In this document: in pieces, positions 59,497-64,000 of the stretch | How positions within the stretch are numbered: position 1 is the stretch's first letter | Layout: each line of letters starts with the position of its first letter | Assembly (NCBI GenBank): GCA_963850415.1 | Contig: CAWKLE010000003.1 | Span: 1,054,001-1,118,000 of the forward strand | Reading direction: 5' to 3' | Origin: VAXT01 sp963850415 | GTDB taxonomy: Bacteria; Actinomycetota; Thermoleophilia; Gaiellales; Gaiellaceae | DNA length: 64,000 nucleotides | Position numbers and translations under genes: made by a program | Notes under the pieces: model-generated | What the model saw: the letters and a program-made list of their open reading frames with translations, nothing else | Told to the model about the DNA's origin: nothing | The model's database searches: none

Positions 59497-60573
59497 ATGT
59501 CGAAGTTGCTGAAGGCGAAGTGGGCCCGGGCCGCGTTGGTGCTCCTCGCGTTCGCGGGCATGATCGCGTTCTTCATCTGGCACGGCCCGAAGTGGGGTCT
59601 GGTCCTCGACGCATTCCGGTTCGTCGCCTGGGAGTGGGTCGTCGCTGCGATCGCGCTCAACCTCCTGTCGGTGGTCGCGAGGGCGGCCGCCTGGAACCAG
59701 GTGATCGAGCAGGCGGTCCCTCCGCCGCAGCCGCCGTTTCGCGCCGTCTTCTCCGCATTCGGGGTCGGCCTGTTCGCGAACGCCGTGCTGCCTGGACGCA
59801 TCGGTGAGCTTGCAAGGGTCGCGGTCCTGAGCCGGAGGATCGAGGAGGAGCGGCGTGCCGACACCTGGGCGGTGCTCCTCGGAACGGTCTTCGCGCACCG
59901 TGTGCTCGACCTCTTCCCGGTGGTGCTCCTGATCGGCTACGTCGCGGCGACCGCGAAGATTCCGCACTGGGCGGTTGCGAGCCTGATCGTGTTCTTGATC
60001 GTCGCGTTCGCGCTGTTCGGTTTCGCTCTCGCGAGCGCGCGGCACCGCAATCGCACCGTGCTCGAGGACGCGGAAGGCGGTGTCCGCCGGCTGATCACGA
60101 TGGCGCGGTACGGGCTCGGAGTCCTGCACGCTCCTGTGCCCGCGGTGTCCGCGGCGCTCCTCCAGTGCCTCGGCTGGCTGTGCCAGCTGTTCGCCGTCTG
60201 GGCGTCCATGCGCGCCTTCGACATCCACGAGCCGCTTCCGGCCGCGGGGCTCGTGCTGCTGCTGATGAACGTCGCCATGCTGTTCCCGCTCTGGCCCGGC
60301 AACGTCGGCCTCGTGCAGGCGGCGGTCGCGCTGCCGCTCGTCTCGTACGGCGTCCCCTACGCCAAGGGGTTCGCCTTCGGGATCGGGCTGCAGGCGATCG
60401 AGATGTCCGTCGGTGTCGGTATCGGGTTCCTCTTCCTCGCCCGCGAAGGGCTCTCGTACGCGATGCTCAAGCACATGCCCGGCGCCGAGCAGGCCGAGGT
60501 GAGCGAGCCGGATGGGGAGGACGAGGAGCAGGTAGAGGAAGAGCCGCGTGAGCGCGCTCGCGTCGCCCGCTAG
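59497..60573 (+). CDS. Lysylphosphatidylglycerol synthase TM-region / flippase-like protein
   Basis: 358 residues, about eight helices. FGVGLFANAVLPGRIGELAR and MLFPLWPGNVGLVQAAVALP are the PF03706 hallmarks. The tail is strongly acidic then basic. As with the protein at 2618, the aminoacyl-transferase half is lacking; these two are distant paralogues. It overlaps glycerate kinase by 26 bases and follows the glycosyltransferase by two, forming a three-gene operon. Confidence 0.85.
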   Translation: MSKLLKAKWARAALVLLAFAGMIAFFIWHGPKWGLVLDAFRFVAWEWVVAAIALNLLSVVARAAAWNQVIEQAVPPPQPPFRAVFSAFGVGLFANAVLPGRIGELARVAVLSRRIEEERRADTWAVLLGTVFAHRVLDLFPVVLLIGYVAATAKIPHWAVASLIVFLIVAFALFGFALASARHRNRTVLEDAEGGVRRLITMARYGLGVLHAPVPAVSAALLQCLGWLCQLFAVWASMRAFDIHEPLPAAGLVLLLMNVAMLFPLWPGNVGLVQAAVALPLVSYGVPYAKGFAFGIGLQAIEMSVGVGIGFLFLAREGLSYAMLKHMPGAEQAEVSEPDGEDEEQVEEEPRERARVAR

Positions 60574-61522
60574 CTGCAAGGGCGTCCTGTCCGCGGTCGA
60601 GGCCGCGATGGCGCTGGCCGCGGGGATGCGCGGCGCCGGCCTCGAGGCCGACGAGCTGCCCGTCGCCGACGGAGGCGAGGGAACGGCGGAGGTCTTTGCA
60701 GCGGCGCTCGGCGGAGAATGGCGAACGACGCCTGCCTTCGGCCCGCTCGGCTCCCCGGTCGTGGCGCGGTACCTCGTCCTGGAGGACGGGTCGGTGGTCG
60801 TCGAGGCGGCCGAGGCCATCGGGCTGCGGCTCGTTCGGCCGGACGAGCTCGATCCGCTCGCGGCGTCCAGTCTCGGCCTCGGGGAGCTCTTGCTCACGAT
60901 CGCCGGCGAGTCTTCCGGGGCGATCCTCGTCGGGCTCGGCGACACCGCGACGGTCGACGGCGGAGCGGGGCTGCTCGAGCTCGTGGGCGACTCGCTGAGC
61001 GGCCGCGAGCTGCAGGTGCTGTGCGACGTGCGGAATCCGCTGCTCGGTGAGCGAGGAGCCGCCCGGGCGTTCGGCCCGCAGAAGGGTGCTTCTCCGGAGC
61101 AGGTGGACGAGCTCGAGGCACGGCTCGCCGGGATGGCGGAGCTGCGCCCCTACGCCGAGTTGCCCGGCGCGGGCGCCGCCGGTGGTCTAGGGGCGGCGCT
61201 GGCTTCCCTCGGGGGGCGCCTCCTCTCGGGCGCGGACGTCGTCCTCGAGCGGATCGGTTTTGCGGGCCAGGCGCGGACGGCCGACCTCGTCGTCACGGGA
61301 GAGGGAACGCTCGACCGCTCGTCGACCGAGGGGAAGGCCGTGGGCGAGGTGGTCAAGGTCTGCCGTGAGCTCGGCGTGCGTTGCGAGCTCTTCGGTGGCC
61401 GCGTCGAGGAGCCTCCGCCGGGCACGCAGCCCCACGCGCTGAGCGGCGAGCCCGATCGAGCCGCGGACGATCTCGTCGAGCTCGGCGGCCGGCTAGCCCG
61501 CGCGCTGCTCGGCGTCGCGTAG
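60548..61522 (+). CDS. Glycerate kinase (type I)
   Basis: 324 residues. The opening SPASCKGVLSAVEAAMALAA matches the usual APDSFKGTLSA motif. ADGGEGTAEVF, GATVDGG-like TATVDGGAGLLE, NPLLGERGAARAFGPQKGAS and DLVVTGEGTLDRSSTEGKA are the family landmarks. It phosphorylates D-glycerate with ATP. GTG 60548 lies inside the upstream gene. The 3' end overlaps the convergent cyclic-nucleotide-domain gene by 30 bases. Confidence 0.92.
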   Translation: MSALASPASCKGVLSAVEAAMALAAGMRGAGLEADELPVADGGEGTAEVFAAALGGEWRTTPAFGPLGSPVVARYLVLEDGSVVVEAAEAIGLRLVRPDELDPLAASSLGLGELLLTIAGESSGAILVGLGDTATVDGGAGLLELVGDSLSGRELQVLCDVRNPLLGERGAARAFGPQKGASPEQVDELEARLAGMAELRPYAELPGAGAAGGLGAALASLGGRLLSGADVVLERIGFAGQARTADLVVTGEGTLDRSSTEGKAVGEVVKVCRELGVRCELFGGRVEEPPPGTQPHALSGEPDRAADDLVELGGRLARALLGVA

Positions 61523-61906
61523 CCGCTTCGCCATCGTCTCGAGCATCTTCCACGCCAGGCCCGCGTTGTTCTCGACGAGCGGCCGGAACTCCCACGACGT
61601 GATGCCGTAGCACTTGAGCGGCGTCTTCGCGGTGATCGTCGCGGTGCGGGCGCCGTCGTCGATCAGCGCGACCTCGCCGAAGTGGTCGCCGTGCTTGAGC
61701 GTGCCCACGTCGGCTCCGTGCACGCTGACCGTCGCCTCGCCGTCGTCGATGATGAAGAAGCCGATGCCCGTCGCGCCTTCGCTCGCGATCGTGTCGCCGG
61801 CGCCGAACTGCCGCTCTTTCATCGTGCTCGCGAGACCCTGGAGCTCCTTCTTGTCCAGGTCGGCGAACAGCGGAACTTGCCTGATGAGTTCTTCTGGGGC
61901 CGCCAT
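61493..61906 (-). CDS. Cyclic nucleotide-binding domain protein
   Basis: 137 residues, a single CNB domain: LIRQVPLFADLDKKELQGLA, FFIIDDGEATVSVHGADVG and GDHFGEVALIDDGARTATIT (phosphate-binding cassette with the Glu and Arg). No output domain. ATG 61906 lies seven bases after TAGAAT (61914-61919 on the minus strand), leaderless. It may sense cAMP or another ligand and act through a partner. Confidence 0.92.
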   Translation of the reverse strand: MAAPEELIRQVPLFADLDKKELQGLASTMKERQFGAGDTIASEGATGIGFFIIDDGEATVSVHGADVGTLKHGDHFGEVALIDDGARTATITAKTPLKCYGITSWEFRPLVENNAGLAWKMLETMAKRLRDAEQRAG

Positions 61907-61940
61907 GCGGAGGATTCTATTCAGTGACAGCCGTTGGGCG

Positions 61941-62144
61941 CTAGGGCTTGACCGCTTCGACCCGGCGGGCGAGCTCCTCGATCCGGCCCTGCGCCGCGTC
62001 CAGCTTGGACGAGCAGACGGCATAGAGCTGCTCCCCGCGCTCCCAGAGCGTGATCGCCTCGTCGAGGCTCGCGTCTCCGCTTTCGAGCCGCTGGACGATC
62101 GTCTCCAGCTCGCGCTGGGCGTCCTCGAAGCTGAGCTCGCTCAG
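61941..62144 (-). CDS. xseB: Exodeoxyribonuclease VII small subunit, CTG start
   Basis: 67 residues: SELSFEDAQRELETIVQRLE and SLDEAITLWERGEQL are the XseB signature. No ATG, GTG or TTG exists at a sensible position. CTG 62144 overlaps the xseA stop as CTGA, the same four-base coupling seen with ATGA and GTGA in this window, and gives the normal length. It forms the exonuclease VII complex with XseA for single-strand DNA trimming. Confidence 0.88.
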   Translation of the reverse strand: MSELSFEDAQRELETIVQRLESGDASLDEAITLWERGEQLYAVCSSKLDAAQGRIEELARRVEAVKP

Positions 62145-63292
62145 CGCGTGTCCTCCACGGTTGCTCCGAAGCCGCCCGTTCCGAGCTCGACGTCGACCTG
62201 CGTGCCGGTCGCGACCTCGGAGCTCGAGCGGACGATCGCGCCCCTGGAGCGGACGATCGAGTAGCCCCGGTCGAGCGTGGCCCGCGGGGACAGTGTCCGG
62301 AGACGGCCCGCCGAGTGCTCGACCGCCGCGCGTCTTCGCTCGAGCAGCAGCAGCGGCGCGCGGCGCAGGTGGTCCCGGGAAAGGTCGAGGCGCCGGCGCT
62401 CGCGTTCGAGTGCGCGGCGAGCGCCGGTGGCGAGGGCCGTGCGGGAGCGATCGAGGCGGGCGGTGAGCTCGGACAGGTCGGGGACGACGAGTCGCGCGGC
62501 CGCCGTCGGCGTCGAGGCGCGGGCGTCGGCGACGAGGTCGGAGAGGGGCGTGTCCTGCTCGTGGCCGACCGCGGAGACGACCGGGACCGGGCACGCTGCG
62601 ATCGCGCGTAGGAGCCGCTCGTCGCTGAACGGGAGCAGGTCCTCGAAGCTTCCGCCGCCTCGGGACAGGACGACGACGTCGATCTCGGGCGCCTGCGCGA
62701 TCGTTTCGAGCGCGTCGGCGATTGCGGGCGCGGCCCGCGGGCCCTGGACGTACGTCTCCGCGACGAGCAGCCGGGCGGGCGGGAAGCGCGCGGTGATCGC
62801 GGCGATCACGTCCTTCTTCGCGGCTGCGTCGTTGCCGGTGACGAGCCCGATCCGGCGCGGCAGGCGTGGCAGCGTGCGCTTGCGGCTCGTGTCGAAGAGC
62901 CCTTCCGCAGCGAGTTTTTGCTTCAATCGCTCGAGCGCGGCGAGGTGGTCGCCGAGGCCGAAGCGCTCCATCGAGAGCGCGCGCAGCCGGAAGTCGCCGC
63001 GAGCCTCGAACAGCTCCGGGCGTCCGTAGACGTGGACGCGCTCGCCGTTCGCGAGGTCGAGCCGCAGGGCATCGAACTGCCCGCGGGGCATCGTCACCGC
63101 GAGGCAGGCGCCTTCTTCGGGATCCTTGAGCGTGAGGAAGATGCTCTGCCAGCGGTCCTGGCGGCGGAGCTCGGTGACCTCGCCTTCGACCCAGACCGTG
63201 GGCAGCCGCGCGAGCCACTCGCCGATGCCGCGGTTGAACGACGCGACGCTGTAGACGCGGCGGTCGCCGTATTCGATCGCCTCGACCTTCAC
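62141..63292 (-). CDS. xseA: Exodeoxyribonuclease VII large subunit
   Basis: 383 residues. An N-terminal OB fold (VWVEGEVTELRRQDRWQSIF, LTLKDPEEGACLAVTMPRGQ) is followed by the nuclease core (RIGLVTGNDAAAKKDVIAAI, VVVLSRGGGSFEDLLPFSDE, VVSAVGHEQDTPLSDLVADA) and a helical region (about 260-330) ahead of a C-terminal RGYSIVRSRGAIVRS. GTG 63292 lies seven bases after TAGCAT (63300-63305), leaderless, and homologues start near here. Coupled to xseB. Confidence 0.95.
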   Translation of the reverse strand: MKVEAIEYGDRRVYSVASFNRGIGEWLARLPTVWVEGEVTELRRQDRWQSIFLTLKDPEEGACLAVTMPRGQFDALRLDLANGERVHVYGRPELFEARGDFRLRALSMERFGLGDHLAALERLKQKLAAEGLFDTSRKRTLPRLPRRIGLVTGNDAAAKKDVIAAITARFPPARLLVAETYVQGPRAAPAIADALETIAQAPEIDVVVLSRGGGSFEDLLPFSDERLLRAIAACPVPVVSAVGHEQDTPLSDLVADARASTPTAAARLVVPDLSELTARLDRSRTALATGARRALERERRRLDLSRDHLRRAPLLLLERRRAAVEHSAGRLRTLSPRATLDRGYSIVRSRGAIVRSSSEVATGTQVDVELGTGGFGATVEDTR

Positions 63293-63438
63293 GGCTCTGA
63301 TGCTACGCCCTGGATGCCGTGCTCTCGGCGCCGCGCGGATCCGCTTCGCGGTTCGACACGAAGTTGTCGCTCTTCTGCCGCACCCATGCGCGTATTCGAG
63401 CGATACGCTCGAAGCGGGTGGCGGGTGGTGCTCCTCAT

Positions 63439-63454
63439 CCCCACCCGGGTGGGG
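63439..63454. repeat. 16-base perfect palindrome
   Basis: CCCCACCCGGGTGGGG, seven bases beyond the stop of the small minus-strand gene at 63462. It may be a weak terminator of that gene or a protein-binding site; no T-run. Confidence 0.4.
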
Positions 63455-63461
63455 ACGTGGG

Positions 63462-63656
63462 CTAGAGGAGGATCTCGGCGGCGGTCTTCGGCTCGCAGCC
63501 TCGCCGGACGAGCTCGACCGCGGCATGGAGATCCGCCTCGCTGTGCGCCAGCCGTTCGGCGAGCGGGAGCGGATATCCCGCCTCCATCAGCACGTGGAGC
63601 CGCCAGCTCTCGACCTTGGCGCGCTCGCTCTGATCGTGTTCGGCGATCTGTGTCAT
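63462..63656 (-). CDS. Small hypothetical protein
   Basis: 64 residues, acidic and helical (VESWRLHVLMEAGYPLPLAE, HSEADLHAAVELVRRGCEPK). I recognise no named family; the composition is consistent with a small adaptor or regulator. Start ATG 63656. It sits between xseA and a coiled-coil gene on the same strand. Confidence 0.6.
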   Translation of the reverse strand: MTQIAEHDQSERAKVESWRLHVLMEAGYPLPLAERLAHSEADLHAAVELVRRGCEPKTAAEILL

Positions 63657-63715
63657 CGGCGTTTGCGGCTGATTCGTCCTCCGCGCAAGAATCCCTGCCC
63701 GCTAAGCGCGCAGGC

Positions 63716-64000
63716 CTAACGCGGCAGCCCCTGCAGCGCGTCGAGACGCTGCTCGGCCCGCGAGACGGTCTGGTCGATCCTGCGCGTGAGCTCGGTGAGC
63801 CGCTCCTCGAGCGCCCGCTCCTCGTCCGCGAGCGCCGCCAGCCGCCCCCGGAAGTCCGTCTCGACCTCGCCGAGCCGTTTCGAGAGCGTCGCCACGAACT
63901 CGTCGCGCTGCCGTTCCAGGCCTGCGGAGACCTGCCCGAGCTTCTTCTCGAGCCGCAGGCCGCCAGAGTCGCCGAGCTGCGTCATCCGGTCGGCGAGCAG
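63716..64000 (-). CDS. Coiled-coil protein, partial
   Basis: The frame is open to the right edge. The visible 90-95 residues are Leu/Glu/Arg heptads (VSAGLERQRDEFVATLSKRL, ERLTELTRRIDQTVSRAEQR), strongly predicted coiled coil. ATG 63985 could be a start but the frame continues upstream of it. Stop TAA at about 63716. Function unknown. Confidence 0.55.
   Translation of the reverse strand: MLADRMTQLGDSGGLRLEKKLGQVSAGLERQRDEFVATLSKRLGEVETDFRGRLAALADEERALEERLTELTRRIDQTVSRAEQRLDALQGLPR

Noticed and set aside
1..64000. Insertion sequences, prophage or integrase genes
   Set aside because: No transposase, integrase or phage structural protein was recognised in either strand, and no terminal inverted repeats were found around the decayed genes.

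Overview
The window is a chromosomal stretch of a very GC-rich bacterium, most likely a deep-branching actinobacterium of the Thermoleophilia type. Support for this is the NucS mismatch endonuclease, the heliorhodopsin, the many leaderless genes (a TANNNT -10 box 6-8 bases before an ATG or GTG), the frequent 4-base ATGA/GTGA gene overlaps, and the mix of DUF899, DUF1326/DUF2182, DUF202, GAP and LPG-flippase families. The assignment is inference; no rRNA gene is present. Two tRNA genes (Thr-GGT, Tyr-GTA) are seen.

Layout. 0-9 kb: end of an AI-2E-type permease, glutamate decarboxylase, membrane proteins, FAD oxidoreductase, a cyclic-nucleotide-domain/thioredoxin-reductase-like gene, CsbD. 9-16 kb: hydrolase, aldo/keto reductase, HdeD, DUF899, acetyltransferase, and a deacetylase/glycosyltransferase pair. 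16-23 kb: L,D-transpeptidase, solute-binding protein, MOSC, DUF1326/DUF2182, CoA-binding protein, ArsR regulator. 23-35 kb: cupin, ABC exporter, NucS, ArsR/SRPBCC pair, a decayed aldo/keto reductase, acid phosphatase, MFS, DUF4407, a secreted InlB-like repeat protein, and a decayed MFS remnant.

35.4-45.2 kb is the most interesting part. A MerR regulator with a B12-binding domain (CarH/LitR type, a known class of cobalamin photoreceptor) sits among four transcription units: a four-gene lipid operon (FAD oxidoreductase, DUF1365, cyclopropane-fatty-acid-synthase-like methyltransferase, fatty-acid desaturase), an SRPBCC-SDR pair, its own gene with a 40-residue ORF and a second SRPBCC gene, and a fasciclin-domain operon followed by an intact heliorhodopsin gene. 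Three intergenic regions carry tandem 11-base TGTNTA-type repeats placed over the promoters. I read this as a candidate light- or photo-oxidation-responsive envelope regulon combining a B12 photoreceptor and a retinal photoreceptor.

45-64 kb: tRNA-Thr, methyltransferases, DedA, a beta-propeller protein, a Ser/Thr kinase with an FHA-winged-helix partner, tRNA-Tyr, geranylgeranyl-reductase-like enzyme, prepilin peptidase, a MshEN-domain protein with a long acidic repeat tail, adenosine deaminase, a second L,D-transpeptidase, a GT4 glycosyltransferase with an LPG-type flippase, glycerate kinase and exonuclease VII.

Caution: about nine reading frames are broken, every one by a single extra base, mostly in short G or C runs. 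This looks like systematic sequence error, so several 'pseudogenes' may be intact in the organism.
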